Part shown: positions 32,850 through 40,093 of the stretch, piece after piece | How the letters are laid out: each line of letters starts with the position of its first letter | Position numbering within the stretch: position 1 is the stretch's first letter | DNA from: a virus | DNA length: 40,093 nt | Reading direction: 5' to 3' (one strand) | IMG/VR virus record: IMGVR_UViG_3300025781_000020 | Coordinates: 1-40,093 of that record | The notes under the pieces: generated by a model | Told to the model about the DNA's origin: nothing | The model's input: the letters and a program-made list of their open reading frames with translations, nothing else | The model's database searches: none | Translations under genes and position numbers: made by a program

Positions 32850-33220
32850 TGGAAAATAAATTAGCACAAGCTGGTGACATGGTATTTGAAAGAAACCTTG
32901 CCATTATTGCTGGTAGACGACAAGAGGTACAAGTATTCAGCGATGGATTTGTTTACAGAGGTTACCTATGTGGTCTTGATGAACAATGGATTCAACTCTA
33001 TGGCCATGAAGAGAATGACTCGAATGACTATGATGCACAGTGGCGTTTCTTGTTGATCAACCGAAAGAACATATCAGCGCTTGGCCCTAATGGGAAAAAC
33101 CTAAACGATCTTGAGTCTGAGACACGCGATTGGGTTAGCAAAAAGATCCAGATCTTCTCAGACATTTGTGATAAGTTTGCATCAGTCAGAGGAGCGAGAA
33201 ATGGAAAAGAAAAGTTTTGA
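32849..33220 (+). CDS. Possible Sm/Hfq-like small protein
   Basis: A 123-residue protein. Residues 25-82 run as five strands in the order expected of an Sm fold: REVQ-like EVQVFSDGFVYRGYLCGLD, EQWIQLYGHE, an acidic turn and RFLLINRKNISALG. The last (hydrophobic-hydrophobic-x-x-x-x-I-x-x-L) is the kind of strand seen in the Sm2 motif. A helical C-terminus follows. If correct it could bind RNA. I rate this only as a fold suggestion; a small beta-barrel of another type is equally possible. Confidence 0.4.
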   Translation: MENKLAQAGDMVFERNLAIIAGRRQEVQVFSDGFVYRGYLCGLDEQWIQLYGHEENDSNDYDAQWRFLLINRKNISALGPNGKNLNDLESETRDWVSKKIQIFSDICDKFASVRGARNGKEKF

Positions 33221-33662
33221 TGGTGAACCTGTCAACTATGACAGTGATAGCTACGATGAAATTGTTGTAATAAAAGTAGCAGAAAGCAAGGAAGAGTTGG
33301 TAGCTGGTATTGATCTAGCAAATGCTCAACCTCGTGATTTACTCATATACTTTGCTGATCGGTTCAAAGAAACACATGGTTACACTTACAATATTGAATG
33401 GGTAAAAGAATCAGCTATCTTTAAGAGTTTTAAGGAACGATACGGACTTGACGCAGGTCCCATGGTTGCACTACTCTTTGACAATCACAAAGGCAAGCTC
33501 AATGATTTGGTGATGACAGCAACAGCATTCAGTAAAGGTAGTAAATGGATTCAGGATACTTTGTACATTGAACTACAACAACAAAAACTTAAGAACGAGA
33601 ATAGAAATAGTACGGAAGGATTAATGAATACCAATGACTTCATTGAACGATTCGCTGTTTGA
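33201..33662 (+). CDS. Replication-module protein preceding the helicase loader (unrecognised)
   Basis: The frame is open from 33111, but a good ribosome-binding site (GAGGAG, ten bases upstream) selects ATG 33201, giving 153 residues. It is acidic at the start (SDSYDEIVV) and then helical (PRDLLIYFADRFKET, SFKERYGLDAGPMVALLF) with a C-terminal helix. Position just before the DnaC-like loader and overlap with it by 29 bases suggest a helicase-loading partner. No sequence family was recognised. Confidence 0.5.
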   Translation: MEKKSFDGEPVNYDSDSYDEIVVIKVAESKEELVAGIDLANAQPRDLLIYFADRFKETHGYTYNIEWVKESAIFKSFKERYGLDAGPMVALLFDNHKGKLNDLVMTATAFSKGSKWIQDTLYIELQQQKLKNENRNSTEGLMNTNDFIERFAV

Positions 33663-34434
33663 TTGGGAAAAGGATTACGTCAACCTAAAATATGAATTCC
33701 TTGATGATGAGGAAATCGATTACTTAGAGCAGAAGTATCCTCAGTTTGAGAAATTTACAAAGCAGGGATGCCCTACATGCACCGATGGTTTATGTGGTGA
33801 CTGTAAACTACAACTGCAATTGTATAAACATTATTCACGTGCAGGTATTGGTCTTAACTACCAACGTCTTAATTGGTCAGACTTTAATGGTGACGAGAAA
33901 GCTTTGGCGTTAGCTAGGATCTATCTTGGACAACACAAAGATTTTGTAAAAGGTGGTATGGGAATTCTCTACCACGGTACGTGGGGTACAGGCAAAACAT
34001 TGCTCACTAGTCTTATTGCTAAAGAGTTGGTCAAGCTTGGCTACAGTGTATACTTTGCTACATTCACTCAGATGGTTGATGAGTTCACCAGAGGGTGGGG
34101 CAGCAATGATGACAAGGCACGTTTTGAGAGCAAAGTTGTTAAGAGCGATGTATTTTTTCTGGATGACATTGGTAAGGAATTCCGTACCAAGAACAATCTG
34201 AGTGAAGCAACGTTTGACCATGTAATGCGTCAACGTGCGTTGGATAATCGTCCTACGTTTATTACTACCAACATGGGTATTGATGAATTGATGGATGGTT
34301 ACGGTGGTGCTATATTTTCTCTCCTAAAGGAAAGAGTTATTGAACACAACATGGATGGAATTGACTACCGTGAATACGCACGTAATCGTACACTTGATGA
34401 AATCAAGGACGGAACAGTAAGGAAGATTCAGTAA
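33634..34434 (+). CDS. DnaC-like AAA+ replicative helicase loader
   Basis: A 266-residue AAA+ ATPase. Walker A is GTWGTGKT (115-122), Walker B is FFLDDIG (Asp177, Asp178). A zinc knuckle with Cys46-x2-Cys49 and Cys54-x2-Cys57 lies before the ATPase domain, common in phage and Gram-positive DnaI/DnaC-type loaders. The sensor-1-like FITTNMG with Asn is present. It loads the DnaB-like helicase encoded next, whose ATG overlaps its stop (TAATG). Confidence 0.85.
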   Translation: MTSLNDSLFDWEKDYVNLKYEFLDDEEIDYLEQKYPQFEKFTKQGCPTCTDGLCGDCKLQLQLYKHYSRAGIGLNYQRLNWSDFNGDEKALALARIYLGQHKDFVKGGMGILYHGTWGTGKTLLTSLIAKELVKLGYSVYFATFTQMVDEFTRGWGSNDDKARFESKVVKSDVFFLDDIGKEFRTKNNLSEATFDHVMRQRALDNRPTFITTNMGIDELMDGYGGAIFSLLKERVIEHNMDGIDYREYARNRTLDEIKDGTVRKIQ

Positions 34435-35714
34435 TGGATATTGAAAAGAGTTTGGTACGGCACTTTGCTGACTTAGATAGTTTTAATGAGATTTGGAACA
34501 AAGGTGTTCGCAGCGAGCACTTCTTTGATGATGGTGTTCGTGAACTGTTTGAATACAGCCTTGACTACTACATTCGTAGTGAGTTCAAGGATACAGCTAC
34601 TCAAGAACTTCTAGAAAATAAGTTTGCAGATTATTTTGCACGCAACGAATGGCCTGAGAAAGATTACTTGGTATGCGTTCTCATTGAAGAGATGATGACT
34701 AAGTATCGTAAAGCTACTACTCAAAATATTCTGCTCAAGGCTGCAACTGCACTAGAAGAAGATCCAGAAATTGGTATTGCTTTAGCACTTAATAGCCTGT
34801 CTAAGATTCAGAACGATACTAGTACTCGTGAGCGTCTTGAAGTTTATGGTGAAGGTTATGATCGTCGTGTTAACAATTACTTGGACGAGGTAGCAAACCC
34901 TTCTCGAGACAAGAAAGGTATCTACCTTGGTTGGGATGAACTTAACGACCACATGTATGGTATCCAGAAAGGTGAACTTGCGGTTGTCGTAGGTATTCCT
35001 AACGTTGGTAAGTCATGGGTAGGATCAGTTATCGCTCTTGAAGCAGCACGTCGCAAGACCAAAGTGTACTTTGCATCGTTGGAGCTTCGTAAAGAACTAA
35101 CTTTGATGCGCCTTGACTGCCTAGCTAGTGGTGTTCCGTATAGTCGTTATGAGCGTGGACAACTTACACCTAACGAGCTTCGTCGTCTAAAAGAAGCACG
35201 TGAAGAAATTATGGAATTTGGTGAATACCTCATGATTGACTCACCAGCACGCAAGAATGAACGTAGTGTTCTAGAGCTTTACTCTAAAGCTAAACACTGG
35301 GGTGCGGAGATGGTTGTTGGTGACCAGTTGTCATGGGTTACTACAGAGAAGTCATACGGTAGTGCTAGTAACGTGCAATCTTTGCAGATGGCTGAAGTTA
35401 TTACTGACATCGCCAGTACCAATCGTGAAATGGGTATGGCTTCTGTATGGCTTGCTCAGTTCAACCGTGAAGCTATGAAGAACAAAAAAGGTCGTGGTGG
35501 TCTAGGTAACATTGGTCTATCCTCACAGATCGAACAGATTGTAGACATGGCTATTGGCATTGGTGCTACTCGTGAGATGAAACAACAGGAAGCTCTTGTT
35601 ATGGATATTATGAAGAGTAGACGTAGTGATCTTAAATCTTGGATGATGGGATTTGAATTGAGAGACCGTACATCGTTAAAGGTTGTACGAGAATTTGAGG
35701 ATGCTAATGATTAG
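34434..35714 (+). CDS. DnaB-like replicative DNA helicase
   Basis: A 426-residue helicase with a helical N-terminal region and RecA-type C-domain. Walker A is GIPNVGKS (187-194), Walker B-type strand MVVGDQL with Asp297, and a Q-x-N-R segment (LAQFNREAM) occurs where DnaB has its Gln sensor motif. The early EMMTKYRKATTQ region and DEVANPSRDKKGI linker are as in DnaB family members. It unwinds the fork ahead of the phage polymerase. Confidence 0.85.
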   Translation: MDIEKSLVRHFADLDSFNEIWNKGVRSEHFFDDGVRELFEYSLDYYIRSEFKDTATQELLENKFADYFARNEWPEKDYLVCVLIEEMMTKYRKATTQNILLKAATALEEDPEIGIALALNSLSKIQNDTSTRERLEVYGEGYDRRVNNYLDEVANPSRDKKGIYLGWDELNDHMYGIQKGELAVVVGIPNVGKSWVGSVIALEAARRKTKVYFASLELRKELTLMRLDCLASGVPYSRYERGQLTPNELRRLKEAREEIMEFGEYLMIDSPARKNERSVLELYSKAKHWGAEMVVGDQLSWVTTEKSYGSASNVQSLQMAEVITDIASTNREMGMASVWLAQFNREAMKNKKGRGGLGNIGLSSQIEQIVDMAIGIGATREMKQQEALVMDIMKSRRSDLKSWMMGFELRDRTSLKVVREFEDAND

Positions 35715-35889
35715 GCATATTTTAGAGTTTGTAGTTCCTTTTATGATATGGATGGGTATGGCATGGTTTTTTTCTGATGGCGGTAAAAATAGAGAAGATC
35801 TTTGGTATTTTATTCTTCTACCATTTTGTATTGTAGGGTTCTTCGGTTTGATACTTTTGCTTTCATTGTTTTTTGCGTGGTTGTACTAA
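35707..35889 (+). CDS. Small membrane protein, two predicted helices
   Basis: The frame is open from a TTG at 35683, but ATG 35707 has TTGAGG six bases upstream and overlaps the helicase stop, as usual here. The 60 residues contain two hydrophobic spans, ILEFVVPFMIWMGMAWFF and ILLPFCIVGFFGLILLLSLF, joined by a polar loop SDGGKNREDLW. The function is unknown. Confidence 0.55.
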   Translation: MIRHILEFVVPFMIWMGMAWFFSDGGKNREDLWYFILLPFCIVGFFGLILLLSLFFAWLY

Positions 35890-36035
35890 TGAATGAATGC
35901 CCACACATTGAAAAATATGAAAACCTTGACGGAGATAAATTAGAACGTCCTTGGAATCGCATCTTTTGTCCTGATTGTGGAGTACGTATTGTAGGCGAAT
36001 ACAAGACAGATCCATTTAAGTTGCGTGGACGATGA
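35889..36035 (+). CDS. Zinc-ribbon small protein, 48 residues
   Basis: The frame is open from further upstream, but ATG 35889 overlaps the preceding stop (TAATG). The protein has NECPHIEKYE, then FCPDCGVRIVGEY: Cys4, His6 and a CxxC pair, as in short zinc ribbons. It lies with another Cys-rich mini-protein directly downstream. Likely a small nucleic-acid- or protein-binding module. Confidence 0.55.
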   Translation: MNECPHIEKYENLDGDKLERPWNRIFCPDCGVRIVGEYKTDPFKLRGR

Positions 36036-36235
36036 ACCTAACTGAACGTCAAGCATTACGAGACAAACACCAACAATCAGACAGAAGTTTAATTTGTAAA
36101 CATTGCGTTGATCAATATCCTTGTGATGTAATTAAATTGTTGGATGCGACTAAACCAGAAGAATGTTTAGAAAGCCATGAATTTTTACAAAAGAAACATT
36201 TCAACTTTTGCAATGGTTGTGGAGAAAAACTATGA
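36032..36235 (+). CDS. Cys-rich small protein, possible zinc-binding
   Basis: A 67-residue protein coupled to the previous one (ATGA overlap). ICKHCVDQYPCDVIKLLD carries a CxxC plus another Cys, and FCNGCGEKL ends it with a second CxxC. Between them is PEECLESHEF. The number and spacing of Cys and His fit a treble-clef or similar zinc domain. This kind of protein (CxxC...YPC) is common in actinobacterial phages as far as I recall. Confidence 0.55.
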   Translation: MNLTERQALRDKHQQSDRSLICKHCVDQYPCDVIKLLDATKPEECLESHEFLQKKHFNFCNGCGEKL

Positions 36236-36378
36236 TGAATGATGATCCAAAAAAATTATCTGAACAAGCTTATAATGATTTAAGTCCTGAAGATAAAGCT
36301 TTCTTGGAAAAAGTTATGAAAGATAACAAAGAATTTTTAGAAAAGTTGAAGAACGATGGACCTTTCGGCAATATTTAA
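36232..36378 (+). CDS. Short helical ORF overlapping the primase start
   Basis: ATG overlaps the preceding stop (ATGA). The 48-residue frame is rich in Asp, Glu and Lys (KLSEQAYNDLSPEDKAFLEK, KEFLEKLKNDG) and ends inside the primase gene, overlapping it by 23 bases. It fills the 120-base space between two genes with normal codon use. Probably translated. Confidence 0.5.
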   Translation: MMNDDPKKLSEQAYNDLSPEDKAFLEKVMKDNKEFLEKLKNDGPFGNI

Positions 36379-37366
36379 CAATTTAGATGCAAGATTAGTT
36401 TTACAGGATATCTTGGGAGTTGGAGAAATTATAGAAAATGGTGATGAGTTAATCCATTCTTGTCCTTTGCCGTTTGGTATGCATAAAAATGGTGATAGCA
36501 GCCCATCAGCTAGTCTCAACAAAGAAACTCTTTTGTTCAATTGTTTTACTTGTGGTGGTGGCAGTGTTATCTGGTTAGTCCAGAATTGCCTTAATATTAG
36601 CCGTGAGGACGCTATTGCTAATCTAAAGAATGAGGTGGCAGAACTTAAGGTTGTATCTGTTGAGGATTTTATTGAACGTTTAGAAGGGGTTTTTGTCTCC
36701 AAACACCAGGATTATACCGATATCCCTATATATAGCGACACTATCCTTAGAAGATGGGAGAGTTCTTGCGATTATTTGACCTCCAGAGGGGTCTCAGAGG
36801 CCGTACAACGGCAGATGCGTACAGGGGTAGACTCAGGTAGGTTAGAGATTCAAAAAACGCCAGAAGGTGAAAGAAATGTGCCTGTAGACAGGGTCGTTCT
36901 TCCACATTTTATGAGGGGTAAACTTATAGGGTGGGTAGCACGTAAGCTCGAGGACGTCCCGGGGGTACCCAAATATCGCAATTCCAAGGGTTTCCCTCGT
37001 GGATCTTGGCTATACAACCTAGACAATGCTATGATGTATGATGAAATTTATGTGGTTGAAAGCCCTATGAGTGTTCTTGTATTGAAGAGTCGCGGCATTG
37101 ATAACATCGTAGCTACCTTTGGAGCTAAAGTTGATAAACAACAGATTAACCTGCTAAGGAACTTTAGTAAGGTAAATATTTTTATGGATGGCGATGCACC
37201 TGGTCGTATGGCCACTGAGCATTTAATCGAAGAATTGCAAAATTATACAAAACTTGGTATCATTGCTACACCAGATGACGAGGATCCTGCTACCATGTTG
37301 GGGATTCCTACACCAATAAGTTCGTTTGAATATCAGTTAAAGCATCATTTGACTTGTACAAGTTAA
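36356..37366 (+). CDS. DnaG-type DNA primase (zinc finger plus TOPRIM)
   Basis: A 336-residue primase. The N-terminal zinc finger ligands Cys36, His43, Cys63 and Cys66 show the CHC2 arrangement (HSCPLPFGMH, then FNCFTCGGGS). The TOPRIM core has Glu235 in YVVESPMSVL and Asp278-Gly-Asp280 in FMDGDAPGR. It lacks a helicase-interacting C-terminal domain of the bacterial DnaG size; the length is closer to short phage primases. It makes RNA primers for the replisome. Confidence 0.85.
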   Translation: MDLSAIFNNLDARLVLQDILGVGEIIENGDELIHSCPLPFGMHKNGDSSPSASLNKETLLFNCFTCGGGSVIWLVQNCLNISREDAIANLKNEVAELKVVSVEDFIERLEGVFVSKHQDYTDIPIYSDTILRRWESSCDYLTSRGVSEAVQRQMRTGVDSGRLEIQKTPEGERNVPVDRVVLPHFMRGKLIGWVARKLEDVPGVPKYRNSKGFPRGSWLYNLDNAMMYDEIYVVESPMSVLVLKSRGIDNIVATFGAKVDKQQINLLRNFSKVNIFMDGDAPGRMATEHLIEELQNYTKLGIIATPDDEDPATMLGIPTPISSFEYQLKHHLTCTS

Positions 37367-37377
37367 ACTGATACTCT
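37349..37377 (+). promoter_or_regulatory. Promoter candidate for the ssDNA-binding protein gene
   Basis: TTGACT at 37349-37354, 17 bases, TACTCT at 37372-37377, with TGA before the -10 as an extended element. It resembles the promoter at 29258 (TACTAT). Predicted start near 37384 gives a leader of about 49 bases before ATG 37433. The -10 is weak by itself (three of six), so the 17-base spacing and extended element carry the call. Confidence 0.5.
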
Positions 37378-37432
37378 TGCGAGGCAGTAACCAAAACCAA
37401 CAGCCCAAGGGCTTCTAAAGAAAGACACTAAA

Positions 37433-38269
37433 ATGGCATTGCAAAAAGGCATGGCTGCCGTAAAGGCCAGTATTGAAAAGTCACAAAAGGGTTCAGCCCC
37501 TAAGACTTACACAGAAACAAATTGGTTCTACTGGACACCAGGAGAAACAAAGGCACTTCGTTTTCTTACAGATTCGAATGACATCTTTGTAGTTCCTGTC
37601 CACGAGAACGTACCATCACATGATGGGAAGAAGAAGACGTTTGTATGTCGCAGTGTGTTCGACGCTTCTTGTGAGCTTTGTGCTCGTGAGAAGGGTGCAC
37701 CTGGAGCATACCGTCGTGACGTTGGATACGGCATTGCTGTACTCCGTGAAGAAGTGTACGAAGAGGTTGATGGTCAACGTAAGTTAACTGGATACCGTGA
37801 CGTAACTTCTACCTATGAAGAGACCGTAGACGGTAAGTCTGTTACAAAGAAGAAGCCATACGTGGGAATTGTATCTCAGGGTATGCGTAACTTCTGGAAT
37901 CAGATTGCTGTCATCACTGAAAAGTACGGTAGCCTCAAGGAGCGAGAGATTGAAATCATGCGTCAAGGTCAGGGAACTGACACTACATACATGGCTTTTG
38001 CTCTTGACAAGAAGGAGATCGAGAACATCGATACACGTTACGCAAAGTTCCTTCCCGATGTTGAAGCTTTCCTAAACCGTATTGGTAGCCAAGAGTATTA
38101 CGATGCACAGCTACACGGAATTGTCAAAGAGAAGGAAGCCTTCAGTCCAAAGGCATCCACACCCTCCTCAGTCTCTGTTGACGATGACGAATACGCAGAA
38201 GAAGAGTTTGTCAGTATCGAGGAAGAGACTACTGCAGACCGTCTACGCCGCAAGATGGCAGGTCAGTAG
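37433..38269 (+). CDS. Single-stranded DNA-binding protein, T4 gp32-like
   Basis: A 278-residue protein. A zinc-binding pattern His63, Cys72, Cys80 and Cys83 (CRSVFDASCELC) resembles the zinc site of gp32. A basic, aromatic OB-like body follows (NWFYWTPGETKALRFL, RNFWNQIAVITEKYG) and the end is acidic (DDDEYAEEEF...EEET), as in proteins that recruit other replication factors by their C-terminal tails. The gene sits between the primase and polymerase. Clear family resemblance, with some uncertainty about which SSB class. Confidence 0.75.
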   Translation: MALQKGMAAVKASIEKSQKGSAPKTYTETNWFYWTPGETKALRFLTDSNDIFVVPVHENVPSHDGKKKTFVCRSVFDASCELCAREKGAPGAYRRDVGYGIAVLREEVYEEVDGQRKLTGYRDVTSTYEETVDGKSVTKKKPYVGIVSQGMRNFWNQIAVITEKYGSLKEREIEIMRQGQGTDTTYMAFALDKKEIENIDTRYAKFLPDVEAFLNRIGSQEYYDAQLHGIVKEKEAFSPKASTPSSVSVDDDEYAEEEFVSIEEETTADRLRRKMAGQ

Positions 38270-38276
38270 TCAAACC

Positions 38277-38350
38277 AGAGTAGACCAGTGGAGTTAATTA
38301 GGTATCGCTTCCTCCCTTTCCGCTACCGAATTGACTTCACTGGTTACTCT
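38277..38350 (+). other. Long imperfect hairpin with all-pyrimidine loop
   Basis: Arms AGAGT...ACCAGTG...AGT...AATT (38277-38299) and the partly complementary AATT...ACT...CACTGGT...ACTCT (38329-38350) form about 21 pairs with G-T wobbles and a bulge. The inner part pairs GGTA (38301-38304) with TACC (38324-38327) and CG with CG. The apical 13-base loop 38308-38320 is CTTCCTCCCTTTC, entirely pyrimidine. No U-run follows. The right arm contains the -35 box of the polymerase promoter, so it could also act as a DNA operator. Confidence 0.7.
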
Positions 38351-38359
38351 ACTTATAAT
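38331..38359 (+). promoter_or_regulatory. Strong promoter of the DNA polymerase gene
   Basis: TTGACT at 38331-38336 and a perfect TATAAT at 38354-38359 with a 17-base spacer. The expected start near 38366 is only about three bases before the polymerase ATG at 38369, so the mRNA would be leaderless or nearly so; no convincing ribosome-binding site is present. The -35 box lies in the right arm of a large inverted repeat. Confidence 0.8.
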
Positions 38360-38368
38360 GAGTGAGTT

Positions 38369-40093
38369 ATGGAAAAGTTAGTCCACCTTCATGTCCACAC
38401 CGAACACAGTTTCCTTGATGGACTTCAAACAGTAGATCAATTAGTGGAACGCGTAGTTTCTTTAGACCAAGAAGCCGTTGCTATCACCGATCATGGTGAA
38501 TGCAGTGGGCACCTTCGTCTTCAGCATGCAGCAGATGCAGCTGGTATTAAACCTATCTTCGGTATGGAAGGTTATTTCACTGATGACCGTCATGAAAAGA
38601 CTGGTAAGAAAGGTGAGAACTACGACCACATGACTATCATGGCTCTTAATGCCAAAGGTTTAGAGAATCTATGGTCATTATCTAGCATGGCGTACATTGA
38701 AGGTAGTTACTACGGCAACCCACGTTTTGACTGGGAACTTCTAGAACGTTATAACGAAGGTCTTATTGTTACTGGTGGTTGTATGGGTGGTTGTATTGGT
38801 AAGCATCTCAAAGATGATGGTGTTTATCAGCGTGCTGTAGAACGCATTAGCCGTTATCAAGCTATTTTTGGTGATCGTTTTCACTTAGAGCTTCACACTT
38901 ATCTTGACCCTGAAAGCAATGAATGGAACATGCGTGTAGCAGAGGCAGCTCTTGACTATAGTGTTCCACTTCTTGCTGTGAGTGATGCACACTACGCTAA
39001 GCCTGAGCACTGGTATGCCCATGAACTAATGACTGCTGTGCAAATGGGTAAGACTATGGATGACCCAACACGATTTAGCTATGGTCCTAATCAGCTTTGC
39101 ATTTTTTCTGAAGAAGAAACCCGCAGCAGATTAAGTTATCTACCCGAAAGTATTGTTGATCAAGCGATCAATCGTACAAACGAAATCGCACAGATGTGTG
39201 ATGCGCGTGTACCTGGGTCTCGTAAGATGCCTGTGTTCTATAACACTGCGGAGATGGATGAACGTAAATTGCGTGAGTCTGTTGAAGAAGGTTTCGCACG
39301 AAAGATTGTAGGCCATGTTACAGAAGACATGTTACCTATTTACCGTGAGCGTATTGAGTATGAAATGGAAGTTATCATTACTCGTGGGTTCCCAGGTTAT
39401 TTTTTAACAGTACAAGACATTATCGATTGGAGTAAAAATGAAGGATTCCTTGTGGGCCCTAGTCGCGGTAGTGTGGGTGGTAGCTTGCTTGCTTACTGCA
39501 TGGACATTACCGAGGTAAATCCGATACCTTCTGGTCTTATCTTTGAACGTTTCCTAAACCCTGAACGTGTAAGTATGCCTGATATTGATATTGACATGCC
39601 AAAGCTAGAGCGTGGATTGGTGCGTGACTACCTTGAAAAGAAATATGGCAGACATAACATTGCTAGTATTGGTACTCTAAACACACTTGGTATACGTCAG
39701 GCATTGCGTGACCTATGCCGTGGTATGGGTATTGATAAAGATGATGCTGCTAAAATGTCAGATATTATTGATGACGATTGGAACATCAAGAACCGTGGTG
39801 CTGATTGGGAGACTGTCGAAAAGCAGTACCGTAGAGAATACGCTCCATGGATAACTAAATACCCACAATTGTTTGAGACTTTACCTGAGGTTGTGAACCA
39901 CATCCGTCATGCTAGTGCTCACGCTGCAGGTATTGTTATTAGCAAGGACCCATTGGTAGGTGCTATGCCACTACGTTACAGTCCAGTTAACGATGATATC
40001 CGTACACAATTTGATATGAGTGATGTTGAAGAGTTGGGATTTGTAAAGATCGACCTTCTTGGTCTGCGTACTTTGAGTACACTCATGGCTACT
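38369..40093 (+). CDS. dnaE: DNA polymerase III alpha subunit (DnaE type), 3'-truncated
   Basis: The frame is open to the window end (575 residues seen), so the rest lies outside. The N-terminal PHP domain is clear: HLHVHTEHSFLDG and AITDHGECSG, then SDAHYAKPEH. The polymerase core has LVGPSRGSVGGSLLAY and PDIDIDMP with the catalytic Asp405 and Asp407, and a third carboxylate at Asp562 in VKIDLLGLRTL. Gene order (helicase loader, helicase, primase, ssDNA-binding protein, polymerase) makes a phage replisome. There is no proofreading exonuclease insertion in the visible part. Confidence 0.95.
   Translation, partial: MEKLVHLHVHTEHSFLDGLQTVDQLVERVVSLDQEAVAITDHGECSGHLRLQHAADAAGIKPIFGMEGYFTDDRHEKTGKKGENYDHMTIMALNAKGLENLWSLSSMAYIEGSYYGNPRFDWELLERYNEGLIVTGGCMGGCIGKHLKDDGVYQRAVERISRYQAIFGDRFHLELHTYLDPESNEWNMRVAEAALDYSVPLLAVSDAHYAKPEHWYAHELMTAVQMGKTMDDPTRFSYGPNQLCIFSEEETRSRLSYLPESIVDQAINRTNEIAQMCDARVPGSRKMPVFYNTAEMDERKLRESVEEGFARKIVGHVTEDMLPIYRERIEYEMEVIITRGFPGYFLTVQDIIDWSKNEGFLVGPSRGSVGGSLLAYCMDITEVNPIPSGLIFERFLNPERVSMPDIDIDMPKLERGLVRDYLEKKYGRHNIASIGTLNTLGIRQALRDLCRGMGIDKDDAAKMSDIIDDDWNIKNRGADWETVEKQYRREYAPWITKYPQLFETLPEVVNHIRHASAHAAGIVISKDPLVGAMPLRYSPVNDDIRTQFDMSDVEELGFVKIDLLGLRTLSTLMAT

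Noticed and set aside
33111-33200. N-terminal extension of the gene before the helicase loader
   Set aside because: It lies wholly inside the preceding gene and lacks a binding site; ATG 33201 has GAGGAG upstream.
35683-35706. TTG start at 35683 for the small membrane protein
   Set aside because: It lies in the helicase coding region with no binding site; ATG 35707 has TTGAGG at good spacing and the usual overlap with the stop.
1-40093. Integrase, attachment site, insertion sequence or restriction-modification genes
   Set aside because: I looked for recombinase, transposase and methyltransferase motifs and inverted-repeat ends and found none, so lysogeny or mobile insertion cannot be claimed from this window.

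Overview
This window is a contiguous piece of a tailed-phage genome with a contractile tail (a myovirus). Every gene I can support lies on the + strand. Genes are tightly packed, with many ATGA or TAATG start/stop overlaps. The composition is AT-rich. A WhiB-family iron-sulfur regulator, a family essentially confined to Actinobacteria and their phages, points to an actinobacterial host. A phage proteasome-beta-like Ntn hydrolase and SD-less, apparently leaderless starts fit that. The AT-richness would suit a low-GC aquatic actinobacterium, but that last step is inference.

Layout. Positions 1-23240 are the tail half of the virion module: the end of an NlpC/P60 cell-wall hydrolase, a C1q-like fibre or head-fibre protein, three neck/connector-like proteins, a tail-terminator candidate, tail sheath, tail tube, and a possible decoration protein. 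Next come two tail-assembly-chaperone frames joined by a textbook -1 slippery heptamer, the tape measure, and the baseplate. The baseplate group comprises hub-associated proteins, a hub with an inserted NlpC/P60 peptidase, a collar/tip fibre, a gp25-like wedge, baseplate J, a wedge protein and a 1074-residue fibre or wedge protein. Capsid and terminase genes must lie outside the window.

Positions 23237-29252 start at a strong sigma70-type promoter placed so that the mRNA for an SF2 helicase would begin at its ATG. They continue with a structured 148-base spacer, WhiB, a GT4-type glycosyltransferase, several small proteins, a tRNA-Arg(UCU) with a poor anticodon stem, and the Ntn hydrolase. Positions 29258-40093 are the replication module: an unknown 229-residue protein behind its own promoter, a small DNA-binding candidate, a 5'-3' exonuclease, a LuxC-like pseudoenzyme, small proteins, a DnaC-like loader, a DnaB-like helicase, zinc-binding small proteins, a DnaG-like primase, a gp32-like ssDNA-binding protein, and the first 575 codons of a DnaE-type polymerase III alpha subunit. 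The phage therefore encodes most of its own replisome.

Most notable observations: (1) an acyl-CoA-reductase (LuxC)-like protein whose catalytic Cys is replaced by Arg; (2) a recurring promoter design (TTGA[T/C]T, 17-base spacer) that creates leaderless or near-leaderless mRNAs for the helicase and polymerase; (3) a long hairpin with an all-pyrimidine, anti-Shine-Dalgarno-like loop overlapping the polymerase promoter; (4) a striking excess of Ser-Gly dipeptides limited to certain virion proteins; (5) the precise -1 frameshift signal in the tail chaperones.
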